Shown here one piece after another: positions 16,579 to 24,969 of a stretch of 35,953 nt of DNA. Origin of the DNA: Kiritimatiellia bacterium (GTDB lineage Bacteria > Verrucomicrobiota > Kiritimatiellia > RFP12 > UBA1067); assembly GCA_017631385.1 (NCBI GenBank), contig JAGBTH010000010.1:1-35953 (forward strand), read 5' to 3'. The position numbers and the translations under genes were made by a program. The notes below the pieces were generated by a model that was given only the letters and a program-made list of their open reading frames with translations, did no database searches and had not been told where the DNA came from. How positions within the stretch are numbered: the first letter of the stretch is position 1; each line of letters opens with the position of its first letter.

Positions 16579-16948
16579 CTATCTCAGATGTATTTTCGGC
16601 TATTGGAGGTAGCTTATCGAGAAGCGCTAGCACCGCATCGCCTTGTTCTAAAGAACGATCCAACTTAAAGACGAGGCGCGGCGTAAACTTCATGCGCACT
16701 TCGCGATTAATGGCCTGCTGAAAGAACTTCGCTCTTAAAGCGAGGTGTTTAACAGCCATATCCTTAAGCTTTTCATCGCCAAAGACCGAAACATTAACCG
16801 TCGCATCGCGCAAATCCTTACCGCACTTAACGCTCGTTACGGTAATAAGACCAGGCGCTACGCTATCGCCTTGCATGACTGTAAACATGCTCTCGGCGAT
16901 AACGCGCCTTAACAACGAATTGATTCTTTGAAGTCTATCTACGCTCAT
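16556..16948 (-). CDS. rbfA: 30S ribosome-binding factor A
   Basis: RbfA is a small KH-fold factor for late 16S rRNA 5' end maturation of the 30S subunit. The 130-residue protein has the typical start (RLQRINSLLRRVIAESM), the central strand ITVTSVKCGKDLRDATVNVSVF and the segment RAKFFQQAINREVRMKFTPRLVFKLDRSLEQG, matching the family. The ATG overlaps the infB stop by four bases (ATGA at 16945-16948). It is followed by truB. Confidence 0.93.
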   Translation of the reverse strand: MSVDRLQRINSLLRRVIAESMFTVMQGDSVAPGLITVTSVKCGKDLRDATVNVSVFGDEKLKDMAVKHLALRAKFFQQAINREVRMKFTPRLVFKLDRSLEQGDAVLALLDKLPPIAENTSEIDGESNPA

Positions 16949-19623
16949 AAGCTACGCGGAAGCTGTTCCATCTGATAGCATTCGATCGTATCGCCGACTG
17001 CAAAGCCCTCGAAATCGAGGAAGCACACGCCGCATTCCTGCTGACCGGCGACTTCCTTAACCTCGTCCTTGAAGTGGCGAAGCGTCTGAACCTTACCTTC
17101 CCAAACCTGCTTCTTATTACGGAAGATACGATAAAGCTCCTTAGCGACGAGCTTACCGTCAAGCATCTGGGAGCCCGCGATCTTACCGAGCTTACCAATA
17201 TCGTAAATAGCCTTAATCTCGGCATGACCAAGAACGACTTCCTTATACTCAGGAGGTAAGAGGTCAAGCATACAGTTCTTAACATGGTCAAGAAGTTCGT
17301 AAATAATTCTAAACGAATTAATCTTAACCCCATCATGGCGAGCCTGACTTTGAACGCCCGAGTCATTGGAGATGTTAAAGCCAACAATAATCGACTTACC
17401 GGCAGCTGCCGTCTTAACATCAGTAAGCGAGACGTTACCAGTACCCGTACCGATAATTCTAAGCGAAACCTTCTCGCTCTTAATCTGACCGAGCGCCTCG
17501 ACAATAGCCTCGAGAGAGCCTTGGGTATCAGACTTAACAACGACATTAAGCTCGCGCTTACCTTCAGCGGCCATACGCGACATAAGAGCATCGAGCGTAG
17601 CCGCCTTAGAGGTCGAAAGCTCCTGCTCCTTACGTTCACGAGCTGCTTCTTCAGCGAGAGTGCGCGCGCGCTTTTCGTCAAGCATTACGCGGAATTCAGC
17701 GCCCGCGTCAGGAACACCCGAAAGACCAGTCGCCTTAACAGGAGTTGAAGGCGGAGCCTCTTTAATACGACGGCCATGATCATCAATAAGCGCACGAACC
17801 TTACCGAAGTGCTCACCAATCAATAAGGCATCGCCAACCTTAAGCGTACCGCCAGTAACGAGGAGCGTCGCGCAAGGACCAAGACCCTGCTGAAGCTCAG
17901 ACTCGATAACATAACCATTAGCGCGGCGAGCGGGGTTAGCAGTAAGTTCAAGAACTTCAGCCTGAACAAGAATATTCTCCAAAAGTTCATCAACGCCTTC
18001 ACCCGTCTTACCCGAAACAGGACAGCAGATAATATCGCCGCCCCAATCTTCAGGCGTAAGGCCCTTCTTCTGGAGCTGCTGTTTAACGCGATCTATATTG
18101 GCCGTAGGCTTATCAGCCTTAGTGATGGCGACCATGATCTGAACGCCAGTCTGACGCGCAACAGCGATACATTCCTCGGTCTGAGGCATAATACCATCGT
18201 CAGCAGCGATAATAAGAACAGCAATATCCGTAAGCTGAGCGCCGCGGCTACGCATCGCGCTGAACGCCGCGTGACCGGGAGTATCGAGGAAGGTAATCTT
18301 CTTACCAGCGATTTCAACCTGATAGGCGCTAATCTGCTGAGTAATGCCGCCCGCTTCGCCAGCGGCGACATGCTCCTTACGAATCCAGTCCATAAGGGTC
18401 GTCTTACCATGGTCTACGTGACCTAAGAACGTAACTACAGGAGCGCGAGGCTTAAGAGTCTCGGGCGCGTCATCTGGGATTAAATCATCAGCGTCAATCG
18501 CCTTTAATACAGGCTTAGCCGCCGCCTTATCGCGAGCATGCTCAACAATAACCTTAAAGCCATACTTCTCGGCAATCTTAGTAGCGATATCCGGCTCAAC
18601 ACGCTGGTTAATAGAAGCTAAAATCTTAAGCGCCATCAAGTCGGCGATAAGACGATTAGGCTTAATATTAAGCTTAGCAGCTAAATCCTTAACGATTACA
18701 GCGCCGCGGATAGAAATCTCGCGAGCTTCTTCATTTACGCTAATGCGACCACCAGGCTGAGGCGCGGGAGCAGCCGCTACGCGAGGAACGCGCTTATCAA
18801 ATGCGCGCTGAGCCTCACGATCCTTCCTATCCTTACGGCTGTTACGATTATCATCATCATAATCCATAGACGCCGGCTTAGGAGGACGAACCTTAGGCTG
18901 AGGCTGAGCGGCTACCGTAATCTTAACGCTCGGAGCTGGCGTCGCGCGCTGCAAGGGCTTAAAGCCGGCTGATGAAAGACCAACTTTATTAGACTGAGGC
19001 GCCTTAGGCGGATTAACCGAAATTTTAGGCTTAACTCCAGGAGCCATACGAATTACAGGCTTTTGGGGCGCAACCGATACAGAAATCTTAGGAGCTACCG
19101 GCGCTACCTTTATACTGGGAGCTGGTTTTTTAGGATTAATTCTTAAAGGCTCTAAAACAGGTACTTTAGGAGCCTCTTTCTTAACTTCAGCTTTATTAGA
19201 GTCAACCTTAGCCTCGGTTTTAGCTTCTGCCTTAACTTCGACAGGTTTAGCTTCAACTTTAGCCTCAGGTTTAACTTCTACCTTAGCTTTCTCAACCTTA
19301 GTCTCAACAGGCTTTTGAGGCGCTAAACGAACTATCTTACCCTCAGAAGCGGCCTTAGCTACCGAAAGATGCGACGAAAGACGATCTCTATCAGAATCAA
19401 GCGCATTTTTACGGATTTCATTAGCCTTAGTACGCTTAGCGAGACGACGAGATTCAACATCATCGCCCTTATTTAATTTAGCGATAGCTTCCTTTAAAGC
19501 CGCTACCTCGCCCGCGTCAATCGAACTAATGGCGCTCGTAACCTCTGCTCCACAGCTCTCTGCAGCCCTAAGAACATCCGCGCTCGTAACACCCACTTCT
19601 TTAGCTAATTCATATACTCTCAT
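16945..19623 (-). CDS. infB: Translation initiation factor IF-2 with atypical G4 motif
   Basis: GTPase that delivers initiator tRNA and joins ribosomal subunits. 892 residues: an N-terminal IF2_N-like helix bundle (MRVYELAKEVGVTSADVL), a long Lys/Ala/Pro/Val-rich linker to about 290, a second IF2_N-type segment (310-355), then the G domain. G1 is GHVDHGKT (401-408), G3 DTPGH (447-451) and G5 SGKT (537-540). The G4 motif is TKAD (501-504) where IF-2 normally has NKxD; the codon is ACT, so this is a real Thr. EF-Tu-like domain II, domain III and the C-terminal fMet-tRNA-binding domain (GQECGVCF... IECYQME) follow. The stop overlaps rbfA by four bases; nusA ends 34 bp upstream; GAGGG precedes the ATG. 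Confidence 0.96.
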   Translation of the reverse strand: MRVYELAKEVGVTSADVLRAAESCGAEVTSAISSIDAGEVAALKEAIAKLNKGDDVESRRLAKRTKANEIRKNALDSDRDRLSSHLSVAKAASEGKIVRLAPQKPVETKVEKAKVEVKPEAKVEAKPVEVKAEAKTEAKVDSNKAEVKKEAPKVPVLEPLRINPKKPAPSIKVAPVAPKISVSVAPQKPVIRMAPGVKPKISVNPPKAPQSNKVGLSSAGFKPLQRATPAPSVKITVAAQPQPKVRPPKPASMDYDDDNRNSRKDRKDREAQRAFDKRVPRVAAAPAPQPGGRISVNEEAREISIRGAVIVKDLAAKLNIKPNRLIADLMALKILASINQRVEPDIATKIAEKYGFKVIVEHARDKAAAKPVLKAIDADDLIPDDAPETLKPRAPVVTFLGHVDHGKTTLMDWIRKEHVAAGEAGGITQQISAYQVEIAGKKITFLDTPGHAAFSAMRSRGAQLTDIAVLIIAADDGIMPQTEECIAVARQTGVQIMVAITKADKPTANIDRVKQQLQKKGLTPEDWGGDIICCPVSGKTGEGVDELLENILVQAEVLELTANPARRANGYVIESELQQGLGPCATLLVTGGTLKVGDALLIGEHFGKVRALIDDHGRRIKEAPPSTPVKATGLSGVPDAGAEFRVMLDEKRARTLAEEAARERKEQELSTSKAATLDALMSRMAAEGKRELNVVVKSDTQGSLEAIVEALGQIKSEKVSLRIIGTGTGNVSLTDVKTAAAGKSIIVGFNISNDSGVQSQARHDGVKINSFRIIYELLDHVKNCMLDLLPPEYKEVVLGHAEIKAIYDIGKLGKIAGSQMLDGKLVAKELYRIFRNKKQVWEGKVQTLRHFKDEVKEVAGQQECGVCFLDFEGFAVGDTIECYQMEQLPRSL

Positions 19624-19657
19624 ACGCTAACCCTCAAAAACTAAAATCTATTTTAAA

Positions 19658-20938
19658 TTATTCATCAATTGACTCGCCGCGAGTCAACGCTGCAACAGCC
19701 TGAGCCGCCGCGTAAACGCCCTTAGCAGTAACCTCATCAAGACCCGTAGCCGCGATGAAACTCGCCTCGTCATCTTCAACAATACCTTCTACGGTTAGGA
19801 AGCCCGCGTCAGCCATCTGAGTTGCAATAGCCGTCGAAACAGAGAATGTCTCAGCGAGTTCCTTAATAGCCTCAGCCTTCTGATCTTCAAAGCTCGCTGC
19901 CGCCATAGAGCGCTTAACTTCGATATGCCAGCCCGTAAGCTTAGTAGTAAGGCGAATATTCTGACCGCGCTTACCGATCGCGAGAGAATACTGATCACCG
20001 GGGGTGACAACATGAACCGTATTAGGAGCTACAGGATCTACCTCAATAGATTCGAGCTTCGCAGGAGCGAGCGCCGCGGCAACATACTGACGAACATCCT
20101 CATTCCAACGAACAATATCAATCTTCTCGCCCGAAAGTTCGCTGACGATCGCTCTTACGCGACTGCCGCGCTGACCAACGCACGCGCCTACAGGATCAAC
20201 ATTCTCATTAGCAGTTCTAACGGCAATCTTAGCTCTAAAGCCAGGATCACGGCTTACACCCATAATCTCGACTACACCATCCGAAATTTCGCTAACCTCA
20301 AGACGGAAGAGCGCCTCAAGGAACTTACCGCTCGAACGCGAAATAACAACGCTCGCTCCCTTAGCCTCAGGATCGACGCGAAGAATAATCGCACGAATAG
20401 GATCGCCGACCTGAAATTCCTCAGTAGGAATACGCTCTTTAGCAGGCAGAATCATCTCTGTCTTACCGACAGTAACATAAATATCGCGATGCGAGACAGC
20501 CGAAACCGTACCCGAAACAATATCGCCGATACGATCTCTATATTCAGAGAAAGTATTAGTACGCTCAGCGTCGCGAATCTTCTGCATAATCATCTGACGC
20601 GAAGTCTGCGCGGCGATTCGCCCTAAGCGCGAAGCTGGCATTTCAACTTCAATCGTCTGGCCTTCTTTAACAGGAACACCCTTATTAAAGCGCTTAGCAC
20701 GCTCAAGCGAGATGAAACCAGGACCAGTATCCTCATCGGAACATACAAAAGTATCAAAAACATGGAGCGAAAGATCTTTACGATCAATGACAACTCGAAG
20801 ATCATTAGTTACATCATGGTTCTTCTTAGCCGCCTGAGCGAGCGCCTGCTCAATAGCCGTGAGAACGATTTCACGACTAACGCCGCGTTCCGCTTCGATA
20901 TGCTGAACTACCGCCAGCAACTGACTGTTCATTGCCAT
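19658..20938 (-). CDS. nusA: Transcription termination/antitermination factor NusA
   Basis: RNA-polymerase-associated factor controlling pausing, termination and antitermination. 426 residues: N-terminal domain with VLTAIEQALAQAAKK, the S1 domain around 130-200 (GDIVSGTVSAVSHRDIYVTVGKTEMILP), two KH domains (ACVGQRGSRVRAI and AIGKRGQNIRLTTKL) and a short C-terminal helix-hairpin-helix-like region (ATQMADAGFLTVEGIVEDD). ATG at 20938 has GGAAGGAA upstream; another ATG two codons on is possible. It is the first gene of its operon; rimP, the usual upstream neighbour, is missing, and the next gene upstream is a secreted nuclease-fold protein. Confidence 0.96.
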   Translation of the reverse strand: MAMNSQLLAVVQHIEAERGVSREIVLTAIEQALAQAAKKNHDVTNDLRVVIDRKDLSLHVFDTFVCSDEDTGPGFISLERAKRFNKGVPVKEGQTIEVEMPASRLGRIAAQTSRQMIMQKIRDAERTNTFSEYRDRIGDIVSGTVSAVSHRDIYVTVGKTEMILPAKERIPTEEFQVGDPIRAIILRVDPEAKGASVVISRSSGKFLEALFRLEVSEISDGVVEIMGVSRDPGFRAKIAVRTANENVDPVGACVGQRGSRVRAIVSELSGEKIDIVRWNEDVRQYVAAALAPAKLESIEVDPVAPNTVHVVTPGDQYSLAIGKRGQNIRLTTKLTGWHIEVKRSMAAASFEDQKAEAIKELAETFSVSTAIATQMADAGFLTVEGIVEDDEASFIAATGLDEVTAKGVYAAAQAVAALTRGESIDE

Positions 20939-21015
20939 TTTTTTCGTTCCTTCCTGTCAAAAATCAATAAAAGCCCACCGGATCGATCCACCTGAATCGC
21001 CGAAGACTTGTTAAT

Positions 21016-21045
21016 ATTGTATCAAAAATCATCCTGAACGGTCAA
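21016..21045 (-). promoter_or_regulatory. Main nusA operon promoter
   Basis: Minus strand -35 TTGACC (21040-21045), 18-bp spacer, -10 TACAAT (21016-21021) with a TGA extension directly before it. Predicted start near 21009, giving a leader of about 70 nt to the nusA ATG. This is the best canonical promoter in the window. Confidence 0.75.
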
Positions 21046-21058
21046 CTGCGAACGCATA

Positions 21059-21088
21059 ATTATAAGAGTCCCGCGATTCTTACGGCAA
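21059..21088 (-). promoter_or_regulatory. Second, upstream nusA promoter candidate
   Basis: TTGCCG (21083-21088), 18-bp spacer and a perfect TATAAT (21059-21064) on the minus strand. The -35 overlaps the last codons of the nuclease-fold gene, so it may be partly coincidental. The infC promoter has the same hexamer and spacer. Confidence 0.45.
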
Positions 21089-21985
21089 TAAATCAAACTC
21101 AACGAGCACTGGTGAGTGATCTGAAACATCTAGAGAAATCTGATCAGTGATTATCTCGTGGCATAACGCGCGTATACCCTTCGTATAATAGATATGATCG
21201 ATGGAGTATTTCGCCTTGTCGCGCTCTGGGACTTGGAGCGAGCCGCGCCACTTACCGTCCTCTCCGCGCGCGGGATTACCATGGTGCGAACAATGCGTTG
21301 AGCGAATTTCGGCGTTCGAGGCGGCATTAACGAATCCCCTACTACGCAACATGGCGTGATCTGACGATGTCACATGCGAATTAAGGTCACCGCCTAAAAT
21401 AGCTGGCAGATTTTCTCCCCACTTGCGCCGAATATCGGCTAAAATCCAAAGAATATGCCGCGCATTCAACTCGCGAATGGCATTACTCTCCTTGCCATTA
21501 TGCTGCCACCAGAAGTGTGTACCAAACGCAACGAATCGCCGTCCGCTTTCCCTATCCTCCAAAACGAGCCACGTTACGCTCTTAGATGTCTGCAGCTTAA
21601 GATGAAAAAACTCCATGCCGCTATCGAGCAGTTTCAACCTGTCTTTACGGTAAAGAACTGGCTCATGATTTATATGTTCCTCGGTTAATTCCCCGGTAAA
21701 AGCCGCCCGACGAAGTGCCGCGGCCTCATCACCGCGCACAACAGCATATCCCGCTTTCGCAAGATTTAAGAACATCTGACTTTTATACCAGTTCGGGGTA
21801 ACTTCCTGAAGAGCTACTACATCAGCCCGCGAATTCAATATTGTCGCTTCGACACCTTTTTCACGCTCTTCGACAGGATTGTTAAAGTAATCACCCCAGA
21901 TATTAAAAGTCAAAAACCTCAATGATTCCGACTTTACCGATACCGAAAATGCCGCAATAGCGACCAATAATGCGATTCGCTTCAT
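21080..21985 (-). CDS. Secreted endonuclease/exonuclease/phosphatase-fold protein
   Basis: A 301-residue protein starting at ATG 21985, which has AAAGGAA upstream and gives a clean signal peptide (MKRIALLVAIAAFSVSVKSES); a longer frame to 22018 has no support. The EEP catalytic set is complete: N28 in LTFNIWG, E61 in ALQEVT, GTHFWW, D200 and N202 in GGDLNSH, IDHIYY, and D289-H290 in SDHSPV. Such proteins hydrolyse phosphodiester or phosphomonoester bonds (nucleic acids, inositol phosphates, sphingomyelin). The substrate is not evident; export suggests an environmental substrate. It follows the GH39-like gene by 60 bp and is probably co-transcribed. Confidence 0.88.
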   Translation of the reverse strand: MKRIALLVAIAAFSVSVKSESLRFLTFNIWGDYFNNPVEEREKGVEATILNSRADVVALQEVTPNWYKSQMFLNLAKAGYAVVRGDEAAALRRAAFTGELTEEHINHEPVLYRKDRLKLLDSGMEFFHLKLQTSKSVTWLVLEDRESGRRFVAFGTHFWWQHNGKESNAIRELNARHILWILADIRRKWGENLPAILGGDLNSHVTSSDHAMLRSRGFVNAASNAEIRSTHCSHHGNPARGEDGKWRGSLQVPERDKAKYSIDHIYYTKGIRALCHEIITDQISLDVSDHSPVLVEFDLLP

Positions 21986-22045
21986 AATAAACCATTCCTT
22001 TATTTCCAATGGGTACAATCCCCTCTAGCTATTACTATTATCGAT

Positions 22046-23428
22046 TTATTCGACTTCGATAAATGCGAAAGAAGATGGAACTAAAGTCAATTCAATTGCC
22101 CCATCTGATGTCGTTTCGAGCGGATACTCCGTAAATATGCGCCAATCATCGGTTAAATGACAACTATAACGCTTAGCCTTAGGAAGATTAAGACGAACCG
22201 TAATATCATTACGAACATTATTATCATTGGTATAACGCGAAATATAAAGAGCGAGCTTACCAGTTTTTGAACTCGCGGCGACGGCGAAGAGGTCATTAAG
22301 TTTTTTACCGTTAGGCGCGAGAGTACACTTTATCTGCTCTGGATAATCCTTAAGCATCCGTCCCCACGCATAAAAAGGATAATATCCTCTCATAGGCTGA
22401 TGAGTAATCGATTCAAAAAGCATATTCATACCGCCATAAGTGCGAACATCATAATACATCGCCATATCGATTGGAGAATTTTGGCTCTCCACCATCATTG
22501 CCGCGGCGTATGCTGCAGCCTTCTGATTATATGCGCCACTTTCAACCTGCCTTGAATAACGCCAATTACCGCCTCTCCAGCCGTACACATAATTCCATTC
22601 GTTATAAATCGACTCTGTCTTTTCGTAGCCGTGCTTATCGAGCCAAGCGCGCACTTCATGCCCAAAACGCGACGCTTCGCGCGCATCGGAACAATAGCGA
22701 TGCCAAGAATAAAAATCCAACGGAACTTTTTCTTTAGCACAAGCCGGGATAAAAAACTCCTTCCATCCTAAAGGCTTAGCCATAGCGGGGCCACCTATCT
22801 TAAGGTTAGGAAAACGCGCTTTCAAATGAGTAACGGCTACTTTAAAGAACTCAAAAAACTCCTCTTTAGTTCCAGTCCATGTCTTTTTATCTAAATCAGG
22901 CTCATTCCATATTTCCCAATACTTAATATCCCACTTCATACCATTCGCCCAACCCTCGGTATAATGCGCTATGATTCTCTCGCATATCCGCGCCCACTTC
23001 GCATAATCCTTAGGCGGATTTACATGATATGTCTTACCCCACGGCTCAATAGATTGGCCAAGCCTGAAAAACGGCTTAGTGCCGGCCTTAAACATCCACT
23101 CCAGCGCCTTATCGGTAAGCGTAAAATCATAATTCTCGCTCTTAGTCTCATCCGCGTCAAAATTAGGGAAGATCGCCGAAATATCTAAAACATACGGTCC
23201 GCCGTATGTCCAGCTGTGATTCATATCGTGAGTACGCGCGTATGGTATGTTAGCCGCCTTAAAAGCCTTACCTTGAGCACTAGTCGGGCTACAGGGCCCA
23301 CAATTAACCGCATTAACAGGCTTAATCGCGCCTAAGCTAACCGACGAATCAACCGAAATCGTCCAATCCGCTGCTATGACTGACAAAGACAACATAATCG
23401 CAAACAAAGACACAACTTTAGTATTCAT
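22046..23428 (-). CDS. Secreted GH39-like glycoside hydrolase
   Basis: 460 residues with a signal peptide (about 1-19). The clan GH-A barrel shows the acid/base pair in EIWNEP (E176) and the likely nucleophile E277 in SIYNEWNY, with YARTHDMN near the N-terminus (substrate-binding Arg/His) and WHRYCSD between. The pattern fits GH39 (beta-xylosidase, alpha-L-iduronidase) or a close relative. The C-terminal beta-domain (about 380-460) ends SSFAFIEVE. Strong AAGGGAAG precedes the ATG. It probably starts a two-gene unit with the downstream nuclease-fold gene. The exact glycan cannot be predicted. Confidence 0.85.
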   Translation of the reverse strand: MNTKVVSLFAIMLSLSVIAADWTISVDSSVSLGAIKPVNAVNCGPCSPTSAQGKAFKAANIPYARTHDMNHSWTYGGPYVLDISAIFPNFDADETKSENYDFTLTDKALEWMFKAGTKPFFRLGQSIEPWGKTYHVNPPKDYAKWARICERIIAHYTEGWANGMKWDIKYWEIWNEPDLDKKTWTGTKEEFFEFFKVAVTHLKARFPNLKIGGPAMAKPLGWKEFFIPACAKEKVPLDFYSWHRYCSDAREASRFGHEVRAWLDKHGYEKTESIYNEWNYVYGWRGGNWRYSRQVESGAYNQKAAAYAAAMMVESQNSPIDMAMYYDVRTYGGMNMLFESITHQPMRGYYPFYAWGRMLKDYPEQIKCTLAPNGKKLNDLFAVAASSKTGKLALYISRYTNDNNVRNDITVRLNLPKAKRYSCHLTDDWRIFTEYPLETTSDGAIELTLVPSSFAFIEVE

Positions 23429-23702
23429 TTTTCTTCCCTTTTAAATTTTTGTTGCCTCATAATTATGACCCTAAATTAACTTAACACATATTAAGTATAC
23501 GGTTTTTCACACCATCCCGCAATCGATAATTTTCTGAAATTTACCATAAATTCACTTAGGCAGATTTTAACCACTATCTCTACATCCTCATTCTTGTCAA
23601 CCCATTAGCTATCTTGACCAAAGCCGTTATGCTCAAACGGCATCTGACGCACCAGAATCATCACACCAACCGACCTCCGCATAACCTATGGATTTGCCGC
23701 CT
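23429..23702. other. Gene-free gap with weak dyads
   Basis: A 274-bp gap between the basic protein and the GH39-like gene. ACTTAA (23479-23484) and TTAAGT (23491-23496) form a short dyad upstream of the GH39-like gene and could be an operator. GCCGTT (23623-23628) and AACGGC (23636-23641) form a six-base-pair hairpin that, read on the minus strand, ends in TTT and may be a weak terminator of the basic-protein gene. No further coding sequence is seen. Confidence 0.4.
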
Positions 23703-24620
23703 TTAGGAAATAGAAAACGACTGTATCATTCTCGATCCAGATAATTTCACTGTTCGCCTTCGACTTTTCTTCTTTCTCACTCTCGGCAAATCCAGCATCA
23801 CAGTCTCAGGCGCGAGCATATATTCTAACTGCCCGAACAAATGTGAGAAAATCGGCGCTCCTTCTAAAATCGGCTCTATCTTCTTCTCTAAAGGCTTTTC
23901 AAGTAACTTAGAAGTCGGCTTAGGATCTTTAGTCTCAGTAACTTGCCTTAAGCGGACAGCAAGCGCTTTATAACGCATAAGCGTCTTGTACTTACCCTTA
24001 AGCTCCGGTATATTGTTCTCAATCCATCCACGAATGCCGCGATTACGACCAATTACTTTACCATTTTCATTGATTTTGAGATAATTATCAACATAACACT
24101 CTAAATCATGAATCATCCCGCCTAAAATAATCATCCCCTCGCGAGAAGCTTTACGCTCATCCCACGCCTTAAGAATATCTTCTCTCGTAGGCATCGGAGC
24201 GGTAGTGCGTCTACGCTTAATTTTTCGCCGAGCTTGAGCGAGTTGACGACGCCTCTGAACTTCCTGAGCATAGTAAAACGGACGACGAACACGACGAAGA
24301 TCTCGCATAAGCTCGCGCTTCATTCGATCGCGCTCAACGGGATCCGCGAACTTCATAACCTGATCACGCATCGCGATTCCAATATCAACCGCCGCGCAAG
24401 CCAACAAAAGAAGCGGATTAAATGTCGAGTCAAATTCCTTAGAAGCCGACTGCCACTTAAACCAATCCTTCTCGTTAAATTCACCATTCGCTCGCACCCT
24501 CATCCTCGGGCGATAAGTGTGCATATCAAGATATTTACCCGCATAAGTACGCGCTTCGCTATACGTCCAACCATGATGATAGGCGTAATAATAAGCCGAA
24601 TGTTCATACTTTTTGCGCAT
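23703..24620 (-). CDS. Very basic protein of unknown function
   Basis: 305 residues, not recognised. It opens with an aromatic stretch (HSAYYYAYHHGWTYSEARTY), then a short hydrophobic segment (LLLLACAAVDIGIAMRD, about 71-87), then a strongly basic helical region rich in Arg (MKRELMRDLRRVRRPFYY, AQARRKIKRRRTTAP, about 99-140). The middle part (ILGGMIHDLECYVDNYL, then GKVIGRNRGIRGWIENNIPELKG and KTLMRYKALAVRLRQ) looks like a compact conserved core. The C-terminus is again basic (RVRKKKSRRRTVK). The composition suggests nucleic-acid binding. No catalytic motif, no signal peptide. It is a monocistronic gene with its own promoter between two gaps, unlike the packed operons around it; a mobile-element-linked gene is conceivable. 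Confidence 0.75.
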   Translation of the reverse strand: MRKKYEHSAYYYAYHHGWTYSEARTYAGKYLDMHTYRPRMRVRANGEFNEKDWFKWQSASKEFDSTFNPLLLLACAAVDIGIAMRDQVMKFADPVERDRMKRELMRDLRRVRRPFYYAQEVQRRRQLAQARRKIKRRRTTAPMPTREDILKAWDERKASREGMIILGGMIHDLECYVDNYLKINENGKVIGRNRGIRGWIENNIPELKGKYKTLMRYKALAVRLRQVTETKDPKPTSKLLEKPLEKKIEPILEGAPIFSHLFGQLEYMLAPETVMLDLPRVRKKKSRRRTVKLSGSRMIQSFSIS

Positions 24621-24707
24621 ATATTTTACAGCCTCTTTTAGTTCATCTTTTTTTATCAGTATAAGATTTTCATTTAGAGGAATTAGATTTACCCTTCAAC
24701 GCGAACT

Positions 24708-24716
24708 ATTATACCA
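24708..24716 (-). promoter_or_regulatory. Extended -10 promoter of the basic-protein gene
   Basis: Minus strand TGGTATAAT (24708-24716), a perfect extended -10; the -35 is poor. Start of transcription would be near 24701, about 80 nt before the ATG. The wider word ATGGTATAATA is also found before cysS and, as ATGGTAAAATA, before infC. Confidence 0.6.
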
Positions 24717-24740
24717 TAAAATGAGAATTTTATGCGGAAA

Positions 24741-24840
24741 ATTCTTAGACAAAAAAAGAAAAGAAAAAGAATATTCCACTGACGAATGAAATTGTCATTC
24801 CCCTCGATGGAGCGAGTTTATCGCCAATTTCATCCGTCAG
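24741..24840 (-). terminator. Long hairpin followed by T-rich tract, end of beta-helix operon
   Basis: CTGACGAATGAAATTG (24779-24794) and CAATTTCATCCGTCAG (24825-24840) are inverted repeats matching at 15 of 16 positions around a 30-base loop. Read on the minus strand, about 10 bases after the stem comes a tract of some 20 mostly T residues (24750-24769). This is a plausible terminator for the beta-helix operon ending at 24970. The long loop and the gap before the T-run are unusual, so a small inverted-repeat element is an alternative. Confidence 0.55.
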
Positions 24841-24969
24841 CAGTATGATAGTATGATTATGATAGTATTATAGTACTCAACCGCCAGCTTCCAATCTGAT
24901 TGGACGAGGCGCGATTGGTTTTGACATTGGATTATCCAAAATCCGCGGCATGCGGCATTAAGCGGACAA
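24841..24969. repeat. Short tandem TATGATAG-like repeats and small palindromes
   Basis: 24842-24875 consists of imperfect copies of TATGATAG/TATTATAG. Just beyond are two small exact palindromes, CCAATCTGATTGG (24891-24903) and TTGGATTATCCAA (24927-24939). No gene is seen. Together with the hairpin to the left this makes a gap of about 350 bp with dense secondary-structure potential between two minus-strand genes. Confidence 0.55.

Noticed and set aside
16935-17681. 248-residue minus-strand frame rich in Arg, Leu and Ser within infB
   Set aside because: Shadow of infB in another frame; low-complexity RL/S composition and no start signals.
20985-21000. GGATCGATCC dyad in the nusA leader as a riboswitch or antiterminator
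   Set aside because: Only a 10-bp palindrome without alternative pairings or a U-tract; the leader is too short and unstructured to call a riboswitch.
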